A stretch of DNA of 64,000 nt. It comes from Chytridium lagenaria (Eukaryota > Chytridiomycota > Chytridiomycetes > Chytridiales > Chytridiaceae). The position numbers were made by a program, and so were the translations under genes. The notes beneath the pieces are model-generated. The model was not told the DNA's origin. It was given only the letters and a program-made list of their open reading frames with translations, and did no database searches. Positions 45,462 to 55,094 of the stretch are shown here, piece after piece. How positions within the stretch are numbered: position 1 is the first letter of the stretch; every line of letters begins with the position of its first letter. Location of the stretch: contig JAHLKC010000080.1 of assembly GCA_025449115.1 (NCBI GenBank), positions 1-64,000 of the forward strand, in the 5' to 3' direction.

Positions 45462-45554
45462 ATATCCACAAACCTGCAACTTCAAAGCCCTATTAGTAAT
45501 CCTCTGTTCTCACTTTCCGTCCCTTGCCTCCTCTACTTCTGCCCTGATCCAAAT

Positions 45555-45591
45555 GCTGCAGGAGGGGTTTGAACCCTCTCTGCAGCTTTTT
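45555..45591 (+). other. hairpin with tRNA acceptor/T-arm-like shape and T5 run
   Basis: GCTGCAG (45555-45561) pairs with CTGCAGC (45580-45586). Between them an inner stem closes a loop read as GTTTGAA, or as TTTGAAC in a shifted pairing. TTTTT follows at once. This looks like a tRNA minihelix with a Pol III stop, but D and anticodon arms are absent. Confidence 0.45.
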
Positions 45592-45908
45592 CTTCCTCTA
45601 CCGTCATCCACATATCTACGCCATCATCACCTCATCATCAGTGTTCCCACCACCTAATTTCCCTCTCTCACCTTGCTGTTGTTGTCCACAAATCCTCAAT
45701 GCCATATCTTTATTCTGCTGAAGATATTCGTGGTGATCGATGAAACGAAAAAAATTTCAACAGAGTTCATGAAAACAACAACAGAATTAACGAAAACAAC
45801 AATGATTACCTTCGCGCACCGTGATAGTGATAGTGATTGCCTTCGCAAACAGTGATGACCTTCGCGCTACGCCAAAAGATGGTCAAAAAAAAAAATGATA
45901 CGCAAAAG

Positions 45909-45933
45909 AAAAAAAAAAAAAAAAAAAAAAAAA
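45909..45933 (+). repeat. A25 homopolymer
   Basis: Twenty-five A in a row. Confidence 0.9.
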
Positions 45934-46433
45934 CTAATTTACAACGAATTATCTTCGCGCCGGAAGGAGGTGAAAAAACGAAACGTAAACGAAACCCCTG
46001 AAAAAAAAGAAAATACAACAGAATCAACACAACAGAATCAACAGTAATTAATATCAGTGGCGGAAGAAGGTAAAAAACGAAACCAGAAAAATATGCAGAA
46101 ACAGCAGTTATTAATGTCACGGCGAAAGAAGGTAAAAAAATGAATCCCTTACCGAATTGAACTTGCAATCAAGAATTCGAAAAAGGTGAGAAGGGGACAC
46201 AATCCAGATGGTACATATGTAATAAGGATGGAGAAGAGGGTGAGGAGTAAGGATGGAGAAGAGGGTGAGGAGGCTGAGGATGATGCATGTTGGGTTCTAC
46301 TCTCGCTCCCACTCCTAAGCGAAGCCAAAAGAAGTGTTAAACTAAAACTTACTTTGAGGGAAAGGGAGCCGAATGATTGCTTGATGGCACTCACCTTGAG
46401 GGAAAGGGAGCTCGAAAAACAAAGGCTGATGGT

Positions 46434-46580
46434 AGCGAGTGTTGGATGGTGGTTGCGGTGTGCTGGATTGGGATGGTGGTTGAGGATTATTAGCGAGTGT
46501 TGGATGGTGGTTGAGGATTATTAGCGAGTGTTGGATGGTGGTTGCGGTGTGCTGGATTGGGATGGTGGTTGAGGATTATT
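46434..46580 (+). repeat. minisatellite, 58/31/58-base units
   Basis: Units at 46434-46491, 46492-46522 (shortened by an internal deletion) and 46523-46580, built from AGCGAGTGTTGGATGG and GGTTGAGGATTATT blocks. Confidence 0.85.
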
Positions 46581-46992
46581 TAATTAGCAAACAAAATTAA
46601 TAAATCTATTAATAATACATTAAAATAAATAAAATAAATAAATAATTATTAAATTTAAATAATTGTACTACAGAAATCCCGAAAAGGAAGCGAAATCCCA
46701 AAATGGAAGCAACAAGGTAACTATGTGTTATTTCCCTGCCAGTCACAGAGTGGGTGGCAGGCATATGTGGTGGACAGTCCGCCCATATATGGACTGTGGG
46801 CGGTTTAAGTGTTTATTATTCATTCATATTGAATAACAGGAAAACCCAAAGGTATAATATATTGATAAATAAAACACACTTTACTATTTATTTATTATTC
46901 ACTACGAGGCATCATCTCCATCACTAATCACTGCTAGACTACTAGGTAGGTAGATAGGTAGGTACCAGGTACTGAGTGACTGAGTGAATGAC

Positions 46993-47655
46993 TTAATTCA
47001 CCTTTGCCTCATACACCCTCCAGCAGTAATACCAAGGACGAACCTTGGACATGCTCCCATCCTCTGCAAAATACGCCTTCTGCGACGCATACACATACGT
47101 CAAATCAGATCCAAATACATCCGCAACCCCTTCACTCTTTTTACAATACGGATCATTCGAACAAGTCACCCTCAAACTCCCCATCCTCTTTCCCTTCACA
47201 TGACCACCACCATCCACCCTAGCCGTCACACTCTGTCCATTGTACCCATCCACTCCCTTGAACCTCCATGTCTGGCCCTCCCACACTATAAACGAACTCA
47301 TGCTGCCCGACGTGTCTAATTGTGGGATCATCGGGTTCAGGTCTGTACCCCAACTATTGCGTGGAACAGACGACCCAGAGACTCCCATGCTCCAACCCCT
47401 AGAGTTGACTTGAATGTTCATCACACCAACAGCTCCTCGCGTCGTCATGTGGAGGAGGCTGCAGCTGGCGCTGCCTGACGTGGGGTGACGGGCACGGCAT
47501 GCGGTAAAGGCGTTCGTGTCCACTGCGCAGTTGACAAGGTAGTAGGTGGTGTTGGTGGTGGGATCGCGTTGGCACAGAATGGGGTTGATTAAAGTGATGA
47601 TGATGATGATGAGGAGGAGAAACAGAATGTGTTTGTTGGTGCCAGTGTGCGTCAT
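46993..47655 (-). CDS. secreted protein of unknown family
   Basis: An intact single-exon gene of 220 residues starting at 47655. The N-terminus is a clear signal peptide (ILFLLLIIIIITLINPILC). The mature part is polar with paired Cys (NCAVDTNAFTACRARH, ASCSLLH, RVTCSNDPYCKKS, YYCWRVYE) and several Trp/Gly turns (FIVWEGQTWRFKGVDGYNGQ), suggesting a small disulfide-linked beta-rich domain. No membrane anchor or GPI signal at the C-terminus. I do not recognise the family. A secreted, possibly wall- or ligand-binding protein is inference only. Confidence 0.75.
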   Translation of the reverse strand: MTHTGTNKHILFLLLIIIIITLINPILCQRDPTTNTTYYLVNCAVDTNAFTACRARHPTSGSASCSLLHMTTRGAVGVMNIQVNSRGWSMGVSGSSVPRNSWGTDLNPMIPQLDTSGSMSSFIVWEGQTWRFKGVDGYNGQSVTARVDGGGHVKGKRMGSLRVTCSNDPYCKKSEGVADVFGSDLTYVYASQKAYFAEDGSMSKVRPWYYCWRVYEAKVN

Positions 47656-48267
47656 GGTTTTTTTAATTCTTTTCTCTGGGAAAGGTTTTTTGAGTTAGAT
47701 GCATGAGGTATCAAATGTCTGGTAAAGTCTAGTGATATTGTACATTCTATTCATCCATTTACACCCCATCCATCCATCCATCCATCCATCCATCCATCCA
47801 TCCATCCATCACATCCATCCATCCATCCCATCCATTATATATTCAAGCACATCCCATCCATCCATCATCCTTTATCCATCCAATCCCATCCATCTCCTCA
47901 CACCCAACACCGATCCCCCCCTCATCCCTCTATCACCTACCTCCAAACACCGCAAGGTCGTCTTTGTTTTGGTTAAAGTTTGTCTTTTGAGACAAAAAAA
48001 ATAGAAAATCAAAAGACACATTGAAAAAAAAAAGGCGCGTCCATTTCAGTCGACAAAAACGAATATATTCCAAGTATGTATAAAAAAGAGAATGAAAAGG
48101 GATGTTGATGGTGTGTGAAATAAAATAACGAAACGTTCTAAACCGAGCATACGTACAAAAATGAAACGAGAAAAAAAAAGAAGGGGGGACACCATTTAAA
48201 AAAAACAAACAACCTAAAGTAAACTGTACATCATACCACCAATCCCTCATTCACACCCCCACACACC
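47656..48267. other. intergenic with CCAT microsatellite
   Basis: CCAT repeats at about 47766-47830, then C-rich and A-rich sequence. No supported gene. Confidence 0.6.
47766..47830 (+). repeat. (CCAT)n microsatellite
   Basis: More than ten consecutive CCAT units, with further interrupted copies to about 47900. Confidence 0.9.
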
Positions 48268-49276
48268 CTACTTCAACAACCTCCCCCTCAAATTCTTCAA
48301 ACACCCTCTCCCACTCTTCTCATGTCTCGTCCTCCCATCCCGTCTCGCAAACCTCTGTCCACACCTCCCACACTCAAAATTCTTCACACTCGTATGCGTC
48401 GCCATATGTCGATCCCGATCCTGCTTCCTATACAACACCTTATCGCATTCCTCAACAAGGCACGGGAAACTGCGTGACTTGAAATGCGAGCGACGATGGG
48501 ATTTCAGGAGAAGACGGGTTGGGAAGGTGCGTGCGCAGGAGGGGAAGGAGCAGGGGTAGAAATGGTGAGGGGGGTGGTGGGTGTTGGGAGGGAAGATGAG
48601 ATGGTGGGTTGAAGAGTGTTGAGGAGGGTCATTGTCTTTTTTTGTCGTAATGTGGCGGCTTGTTCCATCTCTCGTTCCATCTCCTCAAACTCTGCGTCAA
48701 ACGCATCACTCCCCTCCCTAAACTCATCCTCCTCACTTTCATCGCTCGTCGTCTCCTCAGAGTTCGCCATTGTATCGAGAGTTGGCGTCACCGGTGATCT
48801 CGACGTCTCCTCGACATGCAACGTATCAAGTGGCGTCACTGGTGATCTCGTCGTCATCTCCTCAAAAAAGGCGTCATCGTCTTGGTCGGATTGACGTCTC
48901 AGCGTCTCGTACATGTTGATCATGTTGCGATGGTATAGTTGGGCCGCGGTGGGGATGGGTGGGTAAGTAGGCCAAGAAGGGTGATGGGGTGGGTAAGGCC
49001 ATGGCCATGGCATCATCATCCATGGGAGCGCGTTTTGATGGGGTATATGTAGATTGGGGTTGATGGGAAATACGGGTGTGGGAGGGGGTGATGGTGTGGG
49101 GGAGTTGGATCAAGGTCTTGAATGTTGGTTAAACCGCTACTGGAAGATGATGGCGCATTGATGAGATGCGATGGTTGAAGGGGATATGGAGCTTGAAGCG
49201 ATGTATGATTCGATTGCATGATAGAACGCGATAGGTGCTCATCAGATGGTAATGCCCACTCTGACAACGACAGCAT
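48268..49276 (-). CDS. C2H2 zinc-finger protein, third family member
   Basis: Starts at 49276 (MLSLSEWALPSDEHLSRS). Pro/His-rich sequence, an acidic region (SDESEEDEFREGSDAFDAEF) and a short coiled stretch follow. The C-terminus has three fingers in one clean frame: YPCSFPSCARTF...SHRRSH, FPCLVEECDKVLYRKQDRDR then HMATH, and FECGRCGQRFARRDG...RHEKSGRGC (C2HC type). The KxLYRKQDRDRH core is shared with the duplicated genes at 37-40 kb, so all three are paralogues. Two one-base breaks (about 49060 and the G6 run near 48574) interrupt the frame. Likely a transcription factor of about 330 residues. Confidence 0.75.
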
Positions 49277-49836
49277 GACGATGACGATGTCCTTTCTTCT
49301 TCTTCTCAATGTCTTACAAGTTTTAGTGAAAGTGATGGTTTTAAGGTATAAAGCGCACGGGTCGGTCCTTCGCTCCTTTTTTGTTTTATTTGATGTCTGT
49401 ACTCCTCCCCACCCTGGCTCCACTCATCTATTAAGGGCGTCAAGTCAACCCGCCAGATCCTGAAAATATGACTGGATGTGATTTCCGTATTGAAGCTTAC
49501 TTTCATCAGGCAGCACCCCCGCACTGTGGAAATCAAGGGGGCAAAGAGGATGACATGGTAATTATTGCTTTTTAGAGCCAGGGGGATGGTTGACGGTGGG
49601 TGTCTTTTGGAAAATTCAAGGAAATTGGTGGGTGTATTGCACTGTGGGTTCGGGGTAACATATTAACGATGGAGTGACAATGGACACGATCTGGGGATGA
49701 CGCTTGACATGAAAGAAACGCTAGCCTTTAAAGGTAGATAGACAAGAGATCGTATGCAGGATGTAGATGACGGTCACATCGACCGTCGGGTATTAATATT
49801 AAAAAAAAGCACATCTAACCATGACCTCGATATCCT
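49277..49836. other. intergenic
   Basis: About 560 bases upstream of the C2H2 gene and downstream of the EIF1AD gene. No gene seen. Confidence 0.5.
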
Positions 49837-50449
49837 TCACTCGACTTTCTGCTCTGTAGTATCCACCACGACTCCCTCCTCAACGACCGCTTCCTCTTCC
49901 CCCTCCTCCTCCCCGCTACTCTCCCCTCCACTCTCCGCGCCCATCCGATTCCTATTCACAAACAACCCATCGTCATCACTCCCTTCCCCCTCATCTTCCA
50001 CCTCCCTCCGAGCAGCCTCTGCCGCATTCGCAGCCTGATCCAGAATCGCCGGCCATAACCCTTCACTTTTCAGCTCCTTTATGTGCTCTGGTCGTAGGAC
50101 ATGAACAATCTCGCCGGAAACTTTGGTTTTGGAGGTCAGGTATTGGATAATGGCGAAACTCCCTTTTTAGAAAAGATCAGCTTCGGGCTTTAAAAAAAAC
50201 GGGAATGATGTGGGATGGTTTACCTCTTTTGATCCATACTGCGTTCCGGAACTTTGATGGTAGCCTTACAAGCTCGTTCCTTTCTTCGTATGTTTTCTCA
50301 CCGTCAATCCCTCCTTCCACCAAGTATGCAGTCATGACCTCGTACAGTCCTCCACCTCGTATCTCCACCACCCTCCCAACGTATCTGTTCTCTTCCAAAG
50401 GTCTTGGACATGCATCGAGTGCCTGTTGACGTAGTTGTTTCTTGCCCAT
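49837..50449 (-). CDS. EIF1AD: EIF1AD-like S1/eIF-1A-domain protein
   Basis: Two exons (50449-50224 and 50162-49837) with a 61-base intron give an intact 183-residue protein. The N-terminal half is an OB-fold of the eIF-1A/S1 type: VGRVVEIRGGGLYEVMTA, then LVRLPSKFRNAVWIKRGSF. The second half carries HVLRPEHIKELKSEGLWP, a DDDGLFVNRNRM motif and an acidic tail (SGEEEGEEEA). This order is that of eukaryotic EIF1AD, a nuclear RNA-binding relative of eIF1A linked in other organisms to ribosome biogenesis and stress response. No frame breaks. Divergent from the gene starting at 50819. Confidence 0.9.
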
Positions 50450-50818
50450 TATTGACGTTGTTGGATTCCAATGCACACGACAGAGCCTTTTTTTTTTTCT
50501 TCCAATGATATCAGAGATTGTCACCTGAATTGTCATGAGAGTTGTCAAGTTTGAAGGGTAACACAAGATAGTTTGACTGGTGGCGCTTCTAACCAATGAA
50601 AAAGAGTTGAATGAACTCAATGAGGTTGAACATAATGAAAATTGGTCCGGTTTTAGCTTGTCACATCATCCAATTATAGCCTCACGTAGTATATTAAGGG
50701 CGTCGTCTCTACAAACCATCACTACTTCCCCTCCTTCATTTTCTTCCATTCTTTTCTCTCTACAACACCATCGCATCTTCAACAGCATCCACATCCACAT
50801 CCACATCCACATTCAACC
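50450..50818. other. divergent promoter region
   Basis: About 370 bases between the divergent starts of EIF1AD and the GPI-protein gene. CT-rich toward 50819. No gene. Confidence 0.5.
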
Positions 50819-51440
50819 ATGCACTCCACCACCCTCTCCTCCTCGCATCCTCCCTCTTCATCTCCCTCGTTGCAGCCCAAAACCCCACCTACCCCGGCTC
50901 CACCTGCGGCACCCAACTCGTCACCTTCAACACCTGTGTCGACAACGCCCTCACAGACGTTACAACCACTGCTTACCCCGACGTTGCCGCCGCCTGCGAT
51001 AGCCTAAGAAACGATCAACCCGCCTACTTTGCCTTGTCTTTGCACAAAGGTTCGCATCCCCCCTTGTTATCATCATACTCATCATCATCGTAGTTTCAAA
51101 GCATCCTTTACTGCTACTCCTCAAGCTGTCCTAACGACCCGAACGCCGTCTCCATCCAAAGCTCCATCACCGCCAACTGTAACGTTGCTCAAACCACTGC
51201 AACGGGTCCCGTTACCTCTGTTTCTCGGTCCGTTGCTCCCGTCACTGCTTCACCGTTACATCGTTCTCTGCGACTGGTGGACCTGTTTTGAATGTGGGAG
51301 GAACGACCACCACTGCTCCTGTTACTACTGCCCCTGCTGCTGGTGTGACGACGACTAAGACGGGAGGCGCGGAGAGGTGTGCGGGGGCTGCTTGGGGGGT
51401 TGCGTTGGCGGTTGCTGTTGGGGCTGTTGTGGGGTTGTGA
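50819..51440 (+). CDS. GPI-anchored Cys-containing secreted protein
   Basis: The ATG at 50819 leads after a one-base slip in a CTC run into a signal peptide (LLLASSLFISLVAAQ). A Cys-containing domain follows (STCGTQLVTFNTCVDNALTD, YPDVAAACDSL). An intron (about 51049 to 51090) separates it from YCYSSSCPNDPNAVSIQSSI and NCNVAQTT. A Thr/Ala/Pro stalk (TTTTAPVTTAPAAGVTTT) ends in a hydrophobic tail (GAAWGVALAVAVGAVVGL) typical of a GPI-attachment signal. The stop is at 51438-51440. About 190 residues. A cell-surface or wall protein is inferred; the family is unknown to me. Confidence 0.65.
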
Positions 51441-52469
51441 AAAACTATGGACGTGGGGATGGGTTTTGTATTGAGGACAATCGTGAACACAAGTAACTTG
51501 TTGTTTCTTTTTTTTGTTTTGACACGCGTTTTATTTGGTCTTAGTTTATTTTTACATATATATTTAGTGATCCGTTATTAATGGAAACTCACCTTGTGCT
51601 TTTTGTTTGATATATTTGGCTGTTTTGTCCATTCTATCAATCGCTAGGCCTCACCTTAACGAGTCGATTTCCAAGTGAAAACATAACAGCATAGGAACGT
51701 TATACATCAACGCCATTATGCATACAAGAAAACTCACGCGTTTATTCGATCGCATATTGCGTCATATAACACGTCATGGCTGTCTCGTCGTTCACTCCAA
51801 ACATTGCCTGTAAATGTAAGCCGTTCTAGTACATTTCCTTTTTTACCTTTGATCGCGAAACGTATACCAAAAACATCGCTTATACGTACGTCGTGGAGAC
51901 CCATAATGGGCTGATTATGAACACGCCCACTTTAATTCACATCCGGAACAGAAGAAGGTGGAAGAAAAAATAATATCGCATGCACAACGCAAAAACAAAA
52001 ACAAACAAGCTCGGTACTTCATTAATCTCGAATACGAACAGCTTACATTCACTTTAATATTCCTTTGGAATCCGACTCCTGCTTTTTTTTTTTTTCGTTT
52101 ACGAATTGAAAAGGTATGTATGTCCAGTCACGGCTTGCTGCAGACGATCGCGAACAGAGTTATCCAACATCTTACGTGAACGAAAATCGGGTAGATGAAT
52201 GATAGAATTTTAAAAGGTTAGAGCTTGGGATACTTTTGTCAACTTACGATATCATTCATTCTGCTGCACGTTAACATTGGTCCTAAAAAGCATTTGTTTA
52301 GAACATGTTGGTAGGTATTTATTTATTATTGACAAGTCGACTCCTCACAAAAGTTTTCCCCACCCAATCACCGTCATCAATCGTCTGTCCAATCATTACA
52401 GTGCTTCTTACAGTGCTGCATTAGGTATATATAGCACCGGATCAGAATTTTGAAATATAGAAAATCAAG
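51441..52469. other. intergenic
   Basis: About 1 kb of AT-rich sequence with no supported gene, upstream of tRNA-Tyr. Confidence 0.5.
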
Positions 52470-52561
52470 CCCTTCTTAGCTCAGTTGGAAGAGCATCTGA
52501 CTGTAACGAGCGCAAGCTCAACGATATCAGGAGGTCTCCGGTTCGAACCCGGAAGAAGGGA
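52470..52561 (+). tRNA. tRNA-Tyr (GTA) with 19-base intron
   Basis: Full cloverleaf. Acceptor CCCTTCT/AGAAGGG, D arm GCTC...GAGC, anticodon stem TCTGA/TCAGG with loop CTGTAA+A, T arm TCCGGTTCGAACCCGGA, discriminator A. The anticodon is GTA. The intron is 52507-52525, one base 3' of the anticodon, the standard eukaryotic position; tRNA-Tyr genes usually carry an intron. Mature length is 73 bases before CCA. Confidence 0.97.
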
Positions 52562-52576
52562 TTTGTCAGCTATCCG

Positions 52577-52581
52577 TTTTT
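52577..52581 (+). terminator. Pol III T5 terminator
   Basis: TTTTT starting 15 bases after the tRNA 3' end. Confidence 0.7.
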
Positions 52582-53198
52582 GTCGATGGTATTCGTTTTG
52601 CTAACGAAAACAACTCTTTTTTTTCGTCTATAGTAATGACTGCTAACAAAAACATACAGAATAATGCATCGACAAAATTTCAGGATTAGAAGGTGCGCTG
52701 GCGGAGTAGGCTGCTCGTGGCTCGATGAGAAAAAGAATTATGAGATTGCAAGGGATTTTGGCATTCACGAATGTGACCGCATGACGCCGAATGGATTGGA
52801 TGATCAACTCACACGCAATTTATTTTGTTTTAAGTCATCTGTATAGTCATCTCCACAAAATTATGGCAAGAAATTGAAGAAAACCTGAAGAAAACGTAAA
52901 AAAAAACATTGTAATTTGTAACAGGATATCGAGGCTTACAATTGTGTGCAAACTGCAGGCTTCTCATATAAATGTATATATGCATATGGATATATAAGGG
53001 GTTAGACTCCACGCTAAACAAGACTGTTAATTTGCACCCCATCCTAAAGGCGTCACTTATGTCCAACTATTTTCGATCGAGCAGAGGTCTAAGATGCGCA
53101 AGTGTGGTAACGTTAAGAGGGTTAATATGGCGGATATCGGATGGAAGAGTTATGTTTTATTTCTTTCCTCTTTGATAAATACAGAAAAGCAAAAACAC
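52582..53198. other. intergenic
   Basis: No supported gene. Confidence 0.45.
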
Positions 53199-55094
53199 TT
53201 AGAGACCAACAGCAGCGTTGAACTGGTTAGCCGCTGCAATGTTCTGCGCGGCTTTAGCAGCATCAGCACCGGTAGAAAATCCGCGGGCCCCAGAAGCGAC
53301 GAGAGCAGCACCTGCAGTCTCACACTTGGCCCTGCATCCATCTCCCTTGACGAGGTTAGTGCAAAGCTGTCCAACGACGACACCAGGGTTAAGCGCAACC
53401 TGGTTACCGTTAAACCCAAATCTGTTCTCGTTGCCTCTCGAGATGAACTGCATCTTGGGACCAGTGCAGGTACCAGCGGCGCCGTTGTTGTTTCCCTGAC
53501 CCTGGTTGTTGTTCTGGCTCCCTTGACCTTGGTTGTTGTGTTGCCTTGACCCTGTTGTCCACCGGCAGCTGCACCAGTAAATTGAGCAGCAATGTTGCTC
53601 TGCTTACCAAGCGCAACGTTAAACCTATCAGCAGCCTCAGCAGCCGTCTTGGACTGCGCAGCGTTGAATTGACCAGAGTAGCCACGGGCGCCATTCATGG
53701 CGCGTCCGGCTGCCTCACAGTCGGCCTTGCAGGCTCCAGCTTGGTTACAGATCTGCTCAATGACGATGGCAGAGTTCAACGCAACCTGCTGGCCTCCACG
53801 TCCGAAACGGTGTTCACTACCACCAGGTTGCGAGATGAATTCCATGGCTTGGACGTTGGAGCAGTCCCGGACGGCGGGAGCAGCAGCTCCTCCACCGGTA
53901 GCCGGGGGTGCGGGAGTGTTAGGGATCTGTGCAGCAAAGTTGGACGGATTTCCAAGAACAGCGTTGAAACGGTCGGCGGCTTCAGCGTTAGCGCGGGTCT
54001 GAGCGGCGTTGAATTGACCAGAGTATCCACGAGCTCCGTTCATGGCGCGTCCCGCAGCGTCACACTGAGCCCTACAGTTGCCAGAGTTGTTGCAAATCTG
54101 CTCAATGACGATCGCAGAGTTTAACGCGACTTGTTGGCCACCACGTCCAAAACGGTGTTCTCTGCCACCAGGTTGTGAGATGAATTGCATTTGTTGGACG
54201 TTGGCGCATTGGCCTCGACCCGCTTGGACTTGAGGAGGAGGGGGTGGAGGTGGTGCGACGACGGCAGGTGGAGGAGGAGTGGGACGGTTGTTGTTATTGT
54301 TGTTGTTGTTGTTTCCAGCACCAGTGCTGCCGTCACCACGAGTAGCACCACCACGGGGTGTGAAGGCGGCGATACCGTCAAAGCCGTTTGCCTTTTAAAA
54401 CAAAATTGGTTAGGTTGTAAGTAACAAGGAAGAAGATGTATGATACTTACAAAGAGAAGGTCGGCCATGGAAAGCGCGTTACTGGCCCCAGGACCCGTAC
54501 CGGCAGCCTTGGCGGCGTTCTGGATCTGTAGAGCCCTCGCATTCAAAGCTTGAGCACGAGCCGAAAGCGTCTGGTCATTGTTGTTGGGCGCATTGGTGCG
54601 AGGGTCAACTTTTTGTAAGATTCCTTTGAGCTCTGCTTGAGCTGGAAGACCCGGAGTGGTGCAGACCTGTTATGATGTAAAGGTATAATATTAGGTATAA
54701 CGAAATATATAAACATATGTATGTAGAGTTTGTACATGAGATCAAAACTTACCGTGTCCAGGTTTCCGGCGAAAGGATTGAAGTTCCTCTCAGCAGCAAC
54801 GAGATCGACGGCAGCGTCGATGGCTTGTTCAATAGCGTCAGTATCGGCTCCACAGGAAGCTTTGGCGCGAACGATAAGGTCGTCTGCCATCTCGAGCTTT
54901 GCGCAAGGTGAGGCGCCGGCGAGGAGGAGGGCAATCTCTTGACCGCTAAATTGACGACCGAGGGCTTGATCGTTGAGACAGGCGGGGCCGCTGATTTTAC
55001 TGGCGAGGTTGACGGCGTTTCTTGACCGAAGCGGGCGTCGACGGAGGTGAAGAAGAAGAGCGGAGGCAATGGCGATGATAGTGGTGAATTTCAT
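53199..55094 (-). CDS. secreted protein with three Cys modules
   Basis: Exon 1 (55094-54753) has a signal peptide (MKFTTIIAIASALL) and, after two compensating one-base slips, a helical domain with CLNDQ, SPCAKLEMADDLIV and ASCGADTDAIEQAIDAAVDL. Exon 2 is 54666-54451 and exon 3 starts at 54391 with ANGFDGIAAFTPRGG, Asn and Pro runs. Three copies of a roughly 90-residue module follow: CANVQQMQFISQPGGREHRF, CSNVQAMEFISQPGGSEHRF, and a diverged third with KMQFISRGNENRFGFNGNQV. Each continues VALNSAIVIEQIC, CRAQCDAAGRAM and AADRFNAVLG. One frame slip at about 53560 precedes the third copy. The stop is at 53199. The module resembles those at 26.3-27.1 kb. Extracellular structural or adhesive role inferred. 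Confidence 0.75.

Larger units (their letters stand above)
44933..46992. other. repeat-rich, gene-poor region right of the recombinase
   Basis: Holds a 29-base tandem repeat, a long hairpin followed by T5, an A25 run, a minisatellite and AT-rich DNA. The CAGTCACAGAG and GGACAGTCCG motifs near 46741-46800 recall the left flank at 41150-41335. No supported gene. Confidence 0.6.

Noticed and set aside
46186..46524. 112-codon plus-strand frame
   Set aside because: It runs into the minisatellite, has no homology-like features and no splice signals.
47766..47900. Telomere-like or CRISPR-like array
   Set aside because: It is a plain CCAT microsatellite; no telomeric repeat and no unique spacers.
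53416..54124. Plus-strand frames of about 190 residues opposite the secreted Cys-module gene
   Set aside because: They mirror the repeated modules and lack a signal peptide or domain. The minus-strand reading has introns and conserved Cys.
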